Positions 22,217 through 30,838 of a stretch of 64,000 nt of DNA are shown in pieces; position 1 is the first letter of the stretch; each line of letters opens with the position of its first letter. The position numbers and the translations under genes are program-made. Source of the stretch: a virus. A model generated the notes under the pieces. It made no database searches. It saw nothing but the letters and a program-made list of their open reading frames with translations, and was not told where the DNA came from. Location: the IMG/VR virus record IMGVR_UViG_3300033145_001087, positions 1 to 64,000 of that record. One strand, 5' to 3'.

Positions 22217-23185
22217 ATGGCAACAATGAAAACATTTGGAAGACGGATATGTAGTAATTGTAATGAAAAATATATACCGACTCAATCAAGACAACATTAC
22301 TGTAAGGAATGCTATATTATAGATATTCCTTGTAGTTTTTGTAGTAAAAAAATAACGAAACGTAGGACCTTTTATAATTTTTTTATGAAAAAAAATTCAA
22401 ATCGTAAATGGTTTTGTTCAAAGGACTGTAGAAAAAAATATAGGATAGAGAATGAAACAGAGATTCGATGTTGTGAAGAATGTGGAAAAAAGTTTAATTG
22501 TTGGCTTTTCTCAAAAACTAAACTTTGTTCATCAACATGCCGTGAAAAGGCACAAACTCCACAAAAAATTAAAATTATATGTGAACAATGCGGGTCCGAA
22601 TTTTATGATTGGCCTTCTAGAAACAGAATACATTGTTCTCAAAGATGTGCAGGTCTTGGTAGAACACCTTGGAATAAGGGAATTCCTTGGGATAATGAGG
22701 CAAAGAAAAAGATGAGAATATCGCATTTAGGGAAATCAAATCCCCATATAGGAGTTCCTTGGACTATACAATCAAAAGAAAAAGTAAGTAAATCTTTAAA
22801 AAACGCTTATGCTACAGGAAAAATAATCATATCTACTAAGGAGAGAAAAAATAGGAGTAATAGAATAATAAAATTGATGGCTGATGGTAAAATGCCTCAA
22901 AATGATACAATGCCAGAACGTATTTTTGAAAATCAATTACTTTTTAATAACATACTCTATATAAAACAATATCCCTATAAGTACGGTATTGCTGATTTTT
23001 GGTTGCCCGAAGACAATATTATAGTAGAAATAGATGGTGAATACTGGCATAACCAACCAAAAGTTAGAGAACGTGATAAAAGACAAAATATATATCTTGA
23101 AGAGAATGGGTATACTCTTTTCCGTTTTACCGACAGAGAAATAAAACAAGACATTAATAAATGCATCGAAAAGGTATTAAAATGA
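22217..23185 (+). CDS. Vsr-like homing endonuclease with zinc fingers
   Basis: A 322-residue protein. Residues 1-150 contain at least four C-x2-C zinc fingers, then a NUMOD stretch (GKSNPHIGVPW), and a C-terminal nuclease: YKYGIADFWLPEDNIIVEIDGEYWH ... RDKRQNIYLEENGY (in pieces), as in Vsr-like enzymes of the EDxHD group. The last 100 residues match the broken gene at 59293-59996. It sits inside a run of small genes and overlaps the next by four bases. Confidence 0.8.
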   Translation: MATMKTFGRRICSNCNEKYIPTQSRQHYCKECYIIDIPCSFCSKKITKRRTFYNFFMKKNSNRKWFCSKDCRKKYRIENETEIRCCEECGKKFNCWLFSKTKLCSSTCREKAQTPQKIKIICEQCGSEFYDWPSRNRIHCSQRCAGLGRTPWNKGIPWDNEAKKKMRISHLGKSNPHIGVPWTIQSKEKVSKSLKNAYATGKIIISTKERKNRSNRIIKLMADGKMPQNDTMPERIFENQLLFNNILYIKQYPYKYGIADFWLPEDNIIVEIDGEYWHNQPKVRERDKRQNIYLEENGYTLFRFTDREIKQDINKCIEKVLK

Positions 23186-23394
23186 AAATTCGACAATTAA
23201 TTAACATAGGGAAGAAGGATGATATAGATACGGTATTGAAGTGTGAAAAATGTAAAGTTCCGCTTATCGAAGAATGGTATTATGAAAATTATAATATAAA
23301 TATAGGCGGGACATCACAAGTTTCTGGAAGTTTTCAAAAATATACAGGGCGTTATATATGCCCTTTATGTAACAATGTTTATGTCTATATTTAA
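23182..23394 (+). CDS. Small zinc-ribbon protein
   Basis: A 70-residue protein, start at the ATG overlapping the endonuclease stop. CEKC and CPLC near the two ends form a zinc site separated by a beta-rich Gly/Ser stretch. Function unknown. Confidence 0.6.
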   Translation: MKIRQLINIGKKDDIDTVLKCEKCKVPLIEEWYYENYNINIGGTSQVSGSFQKYTGRYICPLCNNVYVYI

Positions 23395-23415
23395 ATAATT
23401 AATTTAGGTGAGATT

Positions 23416-23739
23416 ATGGTAAAAAAAGAATGTTGGGATTGTAAAAAAACAACAGATTTAATACCTAATTATGGGTTTGATGATATTAATGGTAATAGTC
23501 AAATAAATGGATATGTTTGTGAACAATGTAAAAATTTTAGAGAATATATGAAGGATTCTGATATATATAGAGGAATTTTTGATTCTTTAAAATGGAAAGA
23601 AATAAGTAAAGATGAATTTGAAAAAATAAGAAATATAGTTTTAATTGAAGAACAAAAAAAATTAGAAGATAGTTGGAAACAAGAAGAAAAACATAGGAAA
23701 AAATCTGTAGCTTTATATATGAACAAAATAAAAAAATAA
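23416..23739 (+). CDS. Zinc-finger and helical protein
   Basis: A 107-residue protein: CWDC ... CEQC in the first 40 residues, then a charged helix. AGGTGAG site. Part of a run of genes (23416-24433) each led by the same TTTAGGTGAG-type signal. Confidence 0.6.
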   Translation: MVKKECWDCKKTTDLIPNYGFDDINGNSQINGYVCEQCKNFREYMKDSDIYRGIFDSLKWKEISKDEFEKIRNIVLIEEQKKLEDSWKQEEKHRKKSVALYMNKIKK

Positions 23740-23757
23740 ATAATTTAGGTGAGACTA

Positions 23758-23826
23758 ATGGAATTAGTTAAAATAAAAGTTGAAATATTCGGTGAACCTT
23801 TTTATTATAATGCGTTAATGGAATAA
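23758..23826 (+). CDS. Possible 22-residue peptide
   Basis: MELVKIKVEIFGEPFYYN... with the same TTTAGGTGAG leader as its neighbours and no other gene in the gap. Very short; kept because the ribosome site and spacing are good. Confidence 0.35.
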   Translation: MELVKIKVEIFGEPFYYNALME

Positions 23827-23850
23827 TTAATATAAAATAGGTGAGATAAA

Positions 23851-24081
23851 ATGACAGTAGTAGAAGTATTTTGCACAGAAAATTGTAGGAAATGTGACGA
23901 AATTAAAGATTTCTTTAAGAGTAATGAAATTATCTTTACAGATATTTATGTAGGTAAAGATATTACAGTAGAGAAGTTTTTAGAGATTTCAGGTAGATTA
24001 GAAGTGCCGGTCATATTTATAGACGGGAAACAATTTAATGGTGTGAAAATTAAAGATATAAAAAAAGAATTAAAAATTTAA
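23851..24081 (+). CDS. Glutaredoxin/NrdH-like thiol oxidoreductase
   Basis: A 76-residue thioredoxin-fold protein. CTENCRKC puts a CRKC redox site after strand 1, LEVPVIFIDG has the cis-proline, and F-N-G-V-K closes the fold. Small redoxins of this type supply electrons to ribonucleotide reductase, and a class III reductase is encoded at 33549. An extra cysteine three residues before the pair is unusual. Confidence 0.8.
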   Translation: MTVVEVFCTENCRKCDEIKDFFKSNEIIFTDIYVGKDITVEKFLEISGRLEVPVIFIDGKQFNGVKIKDIKKELKI

Positions 24082-24091
24082 AGGTGAGAAT

Positions 24092-24433
24092 ATGACGGAA
24101 GATACATTATCTGATGAAGTATTGGATAAATTAATAGAAGAAGAAATAAGTCAAAAAGATAGTATAGACCCATCTGTTGAACAACATATAGGGGAAATGG
24201 GATTTCTATGGAATAATTTACAGAAAAAAATGCAAGAAGATAATACTTGTTTTAACTGTAAAAAAATATTGTTTAAAGAAGAGGAAAAAGAAAAGGTTAG
24301 TGTTCAAGTAGTTGAGGCAAGCAAAGTAGAGAAAGGCGTAGTGGCGTTTGTTAGTTTATGTAATTCGTGTTATGATGAATTATTAATAAAAGACAAAAAG
24401 AAAACAAAAGGTGAAAAAGATGGCGGAGAATGA
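24092..24433 (+). CDS. Small acidic zinc protein
   Basis: A 113-residue protein. Acidic helical N-terminus, then CFNCKK and CNSC about 45 residues apart, a possible zinc site. Overlaps the next gene by 14 bases. Unrecognised. Confidence 0.6.
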   Translation: MTEDTLSDEVLDKLIEEEISQKDSIDPSVEQHIGEMGFLWNNLQKKMQEDNTCFNCKKILFKEEEKEKVSVQVVEASKVEKGVVAFVSLCNSCYDELLIKDKKKTKGEKDGGE

Positions 24434-24968
24434 AAACATATGTAAATTAGATATGAAGGATATACCATTAGGTGGAAATATTGATTTAGTATTAGATTGT
24501 GCAAATGCTGTAAAAACAGGAGAAGGTAAATTTGGGACTTGGTATTTGTGGTTCGGTAGTGTTGAAAATCAAACCGTTAAAGAAGGAAGATACCCAGATG
24601 AAAAAGTTATAAAAGATTATACCGGTAAAGTTTTGTTTTTCCCAACAGAAAAACTAAATGATAAATTAGAACATCTTTGTAGTGGTAATACAGGGATTAA
24701 AGTAAAGATTTCTAAAAATGCAGAAGAAATGAACGGTAAATTGATAAAAAAATACAGTGTAGAGAAGTTATCAGATGGAGTCGCATCTTCAAGCGACTCT
24801 TCTTTAACCTCTAACGAACAAGAATTAATGAATGACGCTTTAGAACTAATTAAAGATGGTTATGAAGTATCAGAAGACATATTTCTGAAATCCGCCAGAG
24901 AACCTCAATATGGTGATAAAATAACAGAAGAAAGGGCAAAGGAATTATATTCTAAACTAAATAAATAA
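24420..24968 (+). CDS. Possible single-stranded DNA-binding (OB-fold) protein
   Basis: A 182-residue protein, ATG at 24420 after AAAGGTGA. Residues 1-110 are beta-rich with a pattern (GGNIDLVLDC...GTWYLWFGS...KVLFFP...GIKVKISK) compatible with an OB fold. A short Ser/Asp-rich linker (VASSSDSSLTS) leads to a C-terminal helical domain. The layout resembles archaeal or phage SSB/RPA-like proteins, and no other SSB is seen, but no signature proves it. Confidence 0.5.
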   Translation: MAENENICKLDMKDIPLGGNIDLVLDCANAVKTGEGKFGTWYLWFGSVENQTVKEGRYPDEKVIKDYTGKVLFFPTEKLNDKLEHLCSGNTGIKVKISKNAEEMNGKLIKKYSVEKLSDGVASSSDSSLTSNEQELMNDALELIKDGYEVSEDIFLKSAREPQYGDKITEERAKELYSKLNK

Positions 24969-24969
24969 A

Positions 24970-25281
24970 ATGACTACCTTCGATGAAATTAGAAAAACAG
25001 CAACACCTAAACAAAGAGAGCCAATTATAAAAGCTGAAAAACTTTTATATAAAGGATATTTGTTCGGTCATGTTTCTAATGGAGGAGGAATAGTTAGATT
25101 GGATAATGAATACGCACTTAGGTTTATAGCTATAGATGAAAAAAAGGTAATAGTTCAGTTATTAGATTATGGAAAAAAATTAAAAATGACTCCTCAAACT
25201 TGGCAAAAAACGAAAACAGTTAAAGCAAAGAAACCTATAAAGATTGAAAGTGTAAAGAAAAAAGAGGAACAATTATTTTAA
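24970..25281 (+). CDS. Small hypothetical protein
   Basis: A 103-residue protein, one base after the possible SSB gene. Middle is beta-rich (GHVSNGGGIVRLDNEYALRF in part), end is Lys-rich. It ends KKKEEQLF, a Q-x-L-F close that loosely recalls a C-terminal clamp-binding peptide. Unrecognised otherwise. Confidence 0.55.
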   Translation: MTTFDEIRKTATPKQREPIIKAEKLLYKGYLFGHVSNGGGIVRLDNEYALRFIAIDEKKVIVQLLDYGKKLKMTPQTWQKTKTVKAKKPIKIESVKKKEEQLF

Positions 25282-25309
25282 AATACGCTATTAAAACTAT
25301 CGTTACAAT

Positions 25310-25325
25310 CGAAAGGTTTATATAG
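25310..25325 (+). promoter_or_regulatory. TATA promoter of a homing endonuclease gene
   Basis: CGAAAGGTTTATATAG then GAGAAGTATC and TATATATATTA: same extended form as the promoters of the other two self-promoted homing nucleases. It ends 34 bases before the ATG at 25360. Confidence 0.7.
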
Positions 25326-25359
25326 GAGAAGTATCTTTATATATATTAAGGTGGTGTAT

Positions 25360-26013
25360 ATGAAGAAATCAAAATTTAAATGTAAATATTGTAAAGAAGA
25401 ATTTAAAACATATTTATGTGGTAGAAAAACAGCAATATTTTGTAGTAGAAAATGTTTTGGAAAAGCACATTCAGGTGAAAATAACCCATTATATAATCCT
25501 TTAAGGAGAAAAAAAAATATACATATACAATGTGCTTGTGGTTGTGGTAATAGCTTACTTAAATATGATATACATTTTCGTGAAAGAAAATATATAAAAG
25601 GACATAATTTTAGAGGGAAGAAGAGAACAAAAGAAAACATAAAAAATATCAGTCTTGCTAAACAAGGTATTAAAAATCCTATGTATGGTATTAGAGGAGA
25701 AAAATCTGCTAATTGGAAGGGTGGAAAAACAATATTGGCTTCTGCTATACGTTGTGTTTATGAATACAATAATTGGCGAAGATTGGTTTTTGAACGAGAC
25801 AATTATACTTGTCAAGAATGTGGACTTCGCGGTGGTAAATTAGAAGCTCACCATATAAAACGCTTTTCAATAATATTAGATGAATACAATATAAAAACAG
25901 TTGAAGAAGCATTATTATGTAATGAATTATGGGCGATTAAAAATGGAAAAACACTATGTAAAAAATGTCACGACCCCACAAAAGGAAGAGAACCAAGAGT
26001 GGATTTACCATAA
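25360..26013 (+). CDS. HNH homing endonuclease
   Basis: A 217-residue protein, ATG at 25360 after AAGGTGGTG. N-terminal CKYCKEEF / CSRKCF zinc finger, CACGCG pair, a NUMOD segment (KNPMYGIRGEKSANWKGG), and a classic HNH domain with C-Q-E-C-G, LEAHHIK and CKKCHD. Its 3' end overlaps the frame of the next gene, suggesting insertion at the start of that gene. Confidence 0.85.
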   Translation: MKKSKFKCKYCKEEFKTYLCGRKTAIFCSRKCFGKAHSGENNPLYNPLRRKKNIHIQCACGCGNSLLKYDIHFRERKYIKGHNFRGKKRTKENIKNISLAKQGIKNPMYGIRGEKSANWKGGKTILASAIRCVYEYNNWRRLVFERDNYTCQECGLRGGKLEAHHIKRFSIILDEYNIKTVEEALLCNELWAIKNGKTLCKKCHDPTKGREPRVDLP

Positions 26014-27112
26014 TGATTGTCTCTCCCTATTTACCGAAAGGCTATATGAAAATATATTTACGAAAGAGAACATAAAAACAAAGAAAAAATGTATTCCTAT
26101 TGATGGAGAAAAATATTATGGTTATTTTTTAGAAAAGAATAAAGAAACTTTTTTTATTCAAGATGATGGTATAAAGGGACTGCCTTTTAGAATAGATAAG
26201 GCGTTAGAAACAGATTATAAGGGAGATGTCTTTAAAGTAATAACAGAGTTTACATCTATAAAAATACCGTCAGAGAAAAAGATGTCTTTTAGGGAATTAG
26301 TAAATAACACTCCCTCTTTTACACATACAAACCCTTTACATTTCTTATTGTATAAAATAGTAGCTATATCATCATATATTGACCGCTTAAATGCAAGGAT
26401 ATCAACAGACCAAGGATTTGGGAAAGATTCAGTAGTTAATATTATACAACAACTTGTTAATTCTACTGTGAATATTTATGGGGCAACCTTTGCTAAATTA
26501 GAATTTTCATTAATTAATAAGCTTATAATATTAAATGAAATGGGAAACCTTAAAAAAGATGATAAAATAAATATGCAAGAATTTTTACTTGCTACAGGAG
26601 ATTTTTCTAATGATTATACTAAACGAACAAGGAAAACTTTAACCACTCAAGAACAATATAATATAAGTAAATTAAGTTTATTGATTTTTTATAATCTACC
26701 ACAACATTACATAGGTAAAGCCCAAGAGTTTTTTGACCAATTATTTACAAAAGCAGTTATTAGGAGATTTATTCCTTTTTATTTTAAAGGAAATTTAACA
26801 ACAGAATTTGAAAAAATAATAGATATAAAACAAATAGTAGATAAAAATGAACAAAATTACAAAGATGTAATAGCTACCTTAAATTATTTTAGAGAACACA
26901 TTATTAAAGAGATTAAATATGATATTCCTACAAATATAGAATTTTCAGACAAGCTTAAAAGATATGGGAGAGTTTTTAATACATTGCTTAAATACATAAG
27001 TGAATATGCAGAATCACAAGAAGAATTTAATACTTTAAGTTTGGAATTATTTAAATGTTATAAAAATTATTCTAAATTATTAGTTACAGAAAGAAAAGGG
27101 GATATAAAATGA
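25943..27112 (+). CDS. P-loop ATPase, possible helicase or primase-helicase
   Basis: About 390 residues; the true start is unclear because the frame opens inside the HNH gene (in-frame starts at 25901 TTG, 25922 and 25943 ATG). DQGFGKDSVVN is a Walker A-like loop, LIILNEMGN a Walker B-like strand ending N-E, and TGDFSNDYTKRTRKT plus VIRRFIPFYF could hold sensor and arginine-finger parts, in the style of SF3/VirE-type phage helicases. No MCM is visible, so it may be the replicative helicase. The first 30 or so residues may be an artefact of the HNH insertion. Confidence 0.6.
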   Translation: MEKHYVKNVTTPQKEENQEWIYHNDCLSLFTERLYENIFTKENIKTKKKCIPIDGEKYYGYFLEKNKETFFIQDDGIKGLPFRIDKALETDYKGDVFKVITEFTSIKIPSEKKMSFRELVNNTPSFTHTNPLHFLLYKIVAISSYIDRLNARISTDQGFGKDSVVNIIQQLVNSTVNIYGATFAKLEFSLINKLIILNEMGNLKKDDKINMQEFLLATGDFSNDYTKRTRKTLTTQEQYNISKLSLLIFYNLPQHYIGKAQEFFDQLFTKAVIRRFIPFYFKGNLTTEFEKIIDIKQIVDKNEQNYKDVIATLNYFREHIIKEIKYDIPTNIEFSDKLKRYGRVFNTLLKYISEYAESQEEFNTLSLELFKCYKNYSKLLVTERKGDIK

Positions 27113-27264
27113 CAAAAATAAATAAAGATTGTGTTGGGTGTATGATGTGTTCACAAGAATACCCGCATGTATTTTCTGTAGTGAATAGTAAAGCTAAGAT
27201 AATAAATAAAAAATTATTTAAAAAAGAGATGGGATACATTTGTCCAGTAGGTGCTATAGAATGA
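27109..27264 (+). CDS. Mini-ferredoxin, single [4Fe-4S]
   Basis: A 51-residue protein: CVGCMMC near the N-terminus and CPVGAIE at the end, the CxxCxxC...CP arrangement of one 4Fe-4S cluster. Small ferredoxins pass electrons to radical SAM enzymes and other reductases. Candidates here are NrdG (35371) and the radical SAM protein at 36621. Overlaps both neighbours by four bases. Confidence 0.8.
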   Translation: MTKINKDCVGCMMCSQEYPHVFSVVNSKAKIINKKLFKKEMGYICPVGAIE

Positions 27265-27425
27265 CACAAGAAAAGAAATTAGCAAGGGACCCAAATATGG
27301 TTATAGCCTCAGAACAACTTTTTTCAACTTTCTGTGAATTGGTTAAAGCAGGTTTTTCTAAAGAAGAAGCTATTCTTTACCTATCTAATTTAGTAGCGAG
27401 ATTACATTATAATAAAGGTAAATAA
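27261..27425 (+). CDS. Small helical hypothetical protein
   Basis: A 54-residue protein starting MTQEKKLARDP at the ATG overlapping the ferredoxin stop. Helical (FSTFCELVKAGFSKEEAILYL). Unrecognised. Confidence 0.6.
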   Translation: MTQEKKLARDPNMVIASEQLFSTFCELVKAGFSKEEAILYLSNLVARLHYNKGK

Positions 27426-27426
27426 A

Positions 27427-27933
27427 ATGAAATCACAGCCAAACCGTAATTATAAATCGAATGATATAATTATGACTCCTTTATATTTAACTAGACAATT
27501 AGTTAATCATTTAAACCCTAAAGAAAGTATTTTAGAACCTTGTAAAGGTAGTGGAAATTTTATAAAGGCATTTAAAGAATATAATAAAGAACTTGAAATA
27601 AATTGGTGTGAGATAACAGAAGGTGTTAATTTTTTAGAATATGAAAAACAACATAATTGGATAATTACAAACCCACCGTGGTCACAAATAAGAGTTTTCC
27701 TAAATAAAAGTATGGAACTTAGTAATAATGTTTGTTTCCTTATGACTATTAATCATCTTTGGACTAAAGCACGATTGAGAGATATAAAAGAAAAAGGGTT
27801 TGGAATAAAAGAAATTATTATTTTTGATACTCCTATTAATTTTCCTCAATTAGGATTTCAAGTGGGTATGGTTTGGTTACAAAAAAACTATAACGGAGAT
27901 ATAAAATTTATAGATATGAGAGGATTACAATGA
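27427..27933 (+). CDS. DNA adenine-type methyltransferase-like protein
   Basis: A 168-residue protein. ILEPCKGSGNFI is the SAM-binding motif I and ITNPPWSQ is the N-P-P-W motif IV that holds the amino group of adenine (or cytosine). Small size and lack of a clear recognition domain suggest a phage orphan methyltransferase that modifies viral DNA. Confidence 0.8.
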   Translation: MKSQPNRNYKSNDIIMTPLYLTRQLVNHLNPKESILEPCKGSGNFIKAFKEYNKELEINWCEITEGVNFLEYEKQHNWIITNPPWSQIRVFLNKSMELSNNVCFLMTINHLWTKARLRDIKEKGFGIKEIIIFDTPINFPQLGFQVGMVWLQKNYNGDIKFIDMRGLQ

Positions 27934-28115
27934 AAACGGATAGATATTTAATATTTTGTGATGGACATATTGAAAAAGATTTCGAAGCTACAGAAACAGA
28001 TGCGGAAATATTTTATTCTAATATGTTAGAAGATAATGTTAGGGATATACTTTATGATACAATGGAATGTGTTAAAGTAATTAGAATGTCAAAAGACAAT
28101 TTCGAGGTGGAATAG
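27930..28115 (+). CDS. Small acidic hypothetical protein
   Basis: A 61-residue protein, MKTDRYLIFCDGHIEKDF..., overlapping the methyltransferase by four bases. Unrecognised. Confidence 0.55.
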   Translation: MKTDRYLIFCDGHIEKDFEATETDAEIFYSNMLEDNVRDILYDTMECVKVIRMSKDNFEVE

Positions 28116-28880
28116 ATGATTAAATGGGTTACTAAATTATTTGAAGAGGAATATAAAAAAATACAAAGAAGTAATGATGAAGTATATATTTATCTTCTGA
28201 ATGTGAAGAAGGATATAATTAAGTCTAATATAGTAAAAATAGATGATTTGAATAATCAAAATTTATTATTACAAGATAGGATTGTTAAATTAGAAGAGGT
28301 TAAAAAAGAAGAGTGTAAATTAGAAAAGTTTTGGAATAATAAACGAAGAAAATCAAATACTTTAACTTATCCAGCACGACCAGTCTTTAATTCGAGTAGA
28401 AGAATAAATGTTGACCCTAGAGGGTTTTTCGTAAATGATAAATTTATACCTTATATTAAAAATGGAACAAATGATGAAAAAGCTAAAGAATGTTTAAAGT
28501 GGGTAATAGATAATATAAAATATAAAACAGATATTAATTTATTTAAAAGACCAGAAGTGTGGTTATTTCCCTTTGAAACTCTTTCATTAGGTAAAGGAGA
28601 TTGTGAGGATGGAGGTATACTTATGGCTAATATGATGATAAAAAGTGGAATACCTTATTGGCGTATAAGAATAAACGCAGGAGATGTAAAAGGAACTGGA
28701 CACGCTTATATAACGTATCTTAGAGAAAAAGACAACAAATGGGTTATTTTAGATTGGTGTTATTACCCAAAAAATTCTTTAAGAGGATTACTTTGGAAAA
28801 AAGCTAGCAAATATTATTTTGGTATATGGTTTTCATTTAACCAAGAATACATATTTAAAGGAGCAACATTAGATAGGTGA
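28116..28880 (+). CDS. Transglutaminase-like cysteine protein
   Basis: A 254-residue protein. Residues 1-90 are a charged helical region. The C-terminal half carries the transglutaminase-like triad: LGKGDCEDGGILMANMM (Cys), GTGHAYITY (His) and WVILDW (Asp). Such folds act as peptidases, amidases or cross-linking enzymes; in phages they are often linked to cell-wall work or protein processing. No signal peptide is seen. Confidence 0.75.
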   Translation: MIKWVTKLFEEEYKKIQRSNDEVYIYLLNVKKDIIKSNIVKIDDLNNQNLLLQDRIVKLEEVKKEECKLEKFWNNKRRKSNTLTYPARPVFNSSRRINVDPRGFFVNDKFIPYIKNGTNDEKAKECLKWVIDNIKYKTDINLFKRPEVWLFPFETLSLGKGDCEDGGILMANMMIKSGIPYWRIRINAGDVKGTGHAYITYLREKDNKWVILDWCYYPKNSLRGLLWKKASKYYFGIWFSFNQEYIFKGATLDR

Positions 28881-28884
28881 TAAA

Positions 28885-29094
28885 ATGACAATCGACCAGT
28901 TATGTGATACTTTTTATATAAGCAGAGAACAAAAAAGATTAATGGAAAGAACTAAAACATCAAAAGACGCATTACAAGGATATATTGAAAGAGGATGTTT
29001 CAAATGTGACGGCAAAGACAAATCTTGTGAAATATATTCTACATATCTATCTCATATAGATAGATTTCAAAACGATGAATATTATAAGAAATAA
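28885..29094 (+). CDS. Small hypothetical protein with cysteines
   Basis: A 69-residue protein, GGTGATA site. GCFKCDGKDKSC holds three cysteines that could bind zinc. Helical elsewhere. Unrecognised. Confidence 0.55.
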   Translation: MTIDQLCDTFYISREQKRLMERTKTSKDALQGYIERGCFKCDGKDKSCEIYSTYLSHIDRFQNDEYYKK

Positions 29095-29106
29095 GTAAAT
29101 TTTAAA

Positions 29107-29256
29107 ATGATAAATTATTTAAAAAAAATATATTGTAGATTATTTCATGAATGGTCTGATGTATTATATAAAGAAGGTAAGGGATGGAAGAACGGAAAAT
29201 ATAAGGAACCTTGTGAATATAAAAAAGCTTGTAAAAAATGTGAAGAATGGAAATAA
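29107..29256 (+). CDS. Tiny cysteine-rich protein
   Basis: A 49-residue protein, MINYLKKIYCRLFHEW..., ending CEYKKACKKCEEWK. Cysteines and a histidine might bind zinc; basic overall. No strong ribosome site. Confidence 0.45.
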   Translation: MINYLKKIYCRLFHEWSDVLYKEGKGWKNGKYKEPCEYKKACKKCEEWK

Positions 29257-29274
29257 TAAAATTGAGGTTAAAAA

Positions 29275-30204
29275 ATGAGTGAATTAGATGCTATAAAAGG
29301 ACTCGGTCCTAAAACTCTAGAAAAATTAGAATCGGCTGGAATAGGCACTCCTATGAGTTTGGCTACAAGTTCTCCTACAGAAATAGCTTCTGTAGCCGGT
29401 TTAAGCGAATCTGTAGCAAGAAAACTTATTAAACAAGCAAGGGATAGTTTAAAATTAGGATTTGAAATAGCAAAAGAATATGCAAAGAAAAGAGAAGGAA
29501 TAACTAAAATTTCAACTGGTTGTTCAGATTTTGATGAAATTATTGGTGGTGGTTTTGAAAGTGGAACAATTACTGAAATTTATGGTAGAACAGCATCAGG
29601 AAAAACACAACTATCTCACACCCTAATTGTTCAAGCGTTAAAAGAAAATAAAGATACCAAGGGAATTTATATAGATAGTGAATCAACTTTTAGAGCAGAA
29701 CGAATAAAAGATATTTGTGAAGCAAATGAACTGGAATATGATGATATTATGAATAGAATCTATATTGCACGAAGTTATAATTCATCACATCAAATATTAT
29801 TAGTAGATGAATTAGAAAAAATATTACAAAAAGATAATAGTTATAATATCTTAGTGATAGATTCTCTTACTTCCCATTTTAGAGCAGATTTTAGTGGTAG
29901 AGGAGAATTAGCATCCAGACAACAACTATTAAACAAACATTTACACCAATTACTTAAAATAGCAGATATTTATAATCTAGTAGTTATAGTAACAAATCAA
30001 GTTCAAAGTGACCCTGGGCAGTTCTATGGAAACCCAGAAAAACCTATTGGTGGAAATATTTTAAGTCACGCAGTTACAAATATAATTTATATAAGACCGG
30101 CTAAGGCTGGAACTTGGTCAGCTAAATTAGTAGATTCACCGAATCTACCATCAAAAGAAGCAATTTATCTTATAACAAAAAACGGAATAGAGAATGTCAA
30201 ATAG
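29275..30204 (+). CDS. radA: RadA recombinase
   Basis: A 309-residue archaeal RadA/Rad51-type strand-exchange ATPase. Residues 1-60 form the helix-hairpin-helix domain (IKGLGPKTLEKLESAG), then the linker, Walker A GRTASGKT near residue 104, Walker B ILVIDSLT, and QVQSDPGQF in the L2 region. Length is typical of cellular RadA. It would drive recombination-dependent replication with the RecB-type nuclease. A strong sign that the host is an archaeon. Confidence 0.95.
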   Translation: MSELDAIKGLGPKTLEKLESAGIGTPMSLATSSPTEIASVAGLSESVARKLIKQARDSLKLGFEIAKEYAKKREGITKISTGCSDFDEIIGGGFESGTITEIYGRTASGKTQLSHTLIVQALKENKDTKGIYIDSESTFRAERIKDICEANELEYDDIMNRIYIARSYNSSHQILLVDELEKILQKDNSYNILVIDSLTSHFRADFSGRGELASRQQLLNKHLHQLLKIADIYNLVVIVTNQVQSDPGQFYGNPEKPIGGNILSHAVTNIIYIRPAKAGTWSAKLVDSPNLPSKEAIYLITKNGIENVK

Positions 30205-30221
30205 AAACATTTAAATATATA
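30204..30221 (+). promoter_or_regulatory. TATA promoter for the replication operon
   Basis: GAAACATTTAAATATATA, directly after the RadA stop. The first gene downstream starts at 30387, leaving an untranslated leader of roughly 140 bases. Confidence 0.6.
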
Positions 30222-30236
30222 AAGTATTATATAATA

Positions 30237-30386
30237 CATCACAGTCTTAAAAGACACAACCAAGGAGAAAAAATTCAATACCATGTTGTTGAGACCTTGG
30301 AAAATGGTAGAAGAAAGAATGGAATGCCATGTTGCTCCAAACTTTTAAAGGGGTTCAAATCCCCTTAATTATAATCAATAAATAAG
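30237..30386 (+). other. Structured leader with a tRNA T-arm-like hairpin
   Basis: Between the promoter and the dUTPase start. TACCAT/ATGGTA (about 30279 to 30311) forms a hairpin; CCAAGG and CCTTGG can also pair. CCATGTTG occurs twice. Near the end AGGGG-TTCAAAT-CCCCT has exactly the form of a tRNA T arm, but no acceptor or anticodon stem could be matched. Possible regulatory leader or small RNA. Confidence 0.4.
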
Positions 30387-30824
30387 GTGAGAAAAATTAA
30401 ATTAAAAATAAAAAAACTAATTTCTGTAAAAACGCCATCTTACGCAACGCCAAATGATGCTGGACTGGATTTATATTCTCCAGACAACGAAACTATAAAA
30501 CAGGGAGAACGATTATTAATACCTATGGGAATAAAGATAGCTGTCCCTATTGGGTATGAAGCACAAATCAGACCAAAATCAGGACTAGCATTAAAACACG
30601 GCATAAGTATATTAAATACGCCAGGAACTATAGATTCTGGATATAGAGGGGAAATAGGAATTATCCTCGTTAATTTCGGTGAAAGCGATTTTATTATTGA
30701 AAAGGGTATGAAGATAGCTCAGATGATAATAAATAAAATAGAACAAGTAGAAATTGAAGAAGTAGACGAATTAGATACCACTGAACGAAATGAAGGTGGT
30801 TTCGGTTCAACAGGTGAAAAATAA
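30387..30824 (+). CDS. dut: dUTPase (trimeric type)
   Basis: A 145-residue dUTP diphosphatase with the usual motifs: AGLDLYSP, RPKSGLALKHG, the uracil pocket NTPGTIDSGYRGE, and a C-terminal RNEGGFGSTG. It keeps dUTP out of DNA and provides dUMP. The start is GTG at 30387. It begins the nucleotide/replication operon. Confidence 0.95.
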   Translation: MRKIKLKIKKLISVKTPSYATPNDAGLDLYSPDNETIKQGERLLIPMGIKIAVPIGYEAQIRPKSGLALKHGISILNTPGTIDSGYRGEIGIILVNFGESDFIIEKGMKIAQMIINKIEQVEIEEVDELDTTERNEGGFGSTGEK

Positions 30825-30838
30825 AAAAGGTGATTGAT

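Noticed and set aside
27109-27264. Part of the ATPase gene end
   Set aside because: It is a separate frame with its own ATG, GGGGAT leader and a perfect ferredoxin motif.
30237-30386. A complete tRNA gene, perhaps with an intron
   Set aside because: Only the T arm fits; no 7-bp acceptor, D arm or anticodon arm could be matched.
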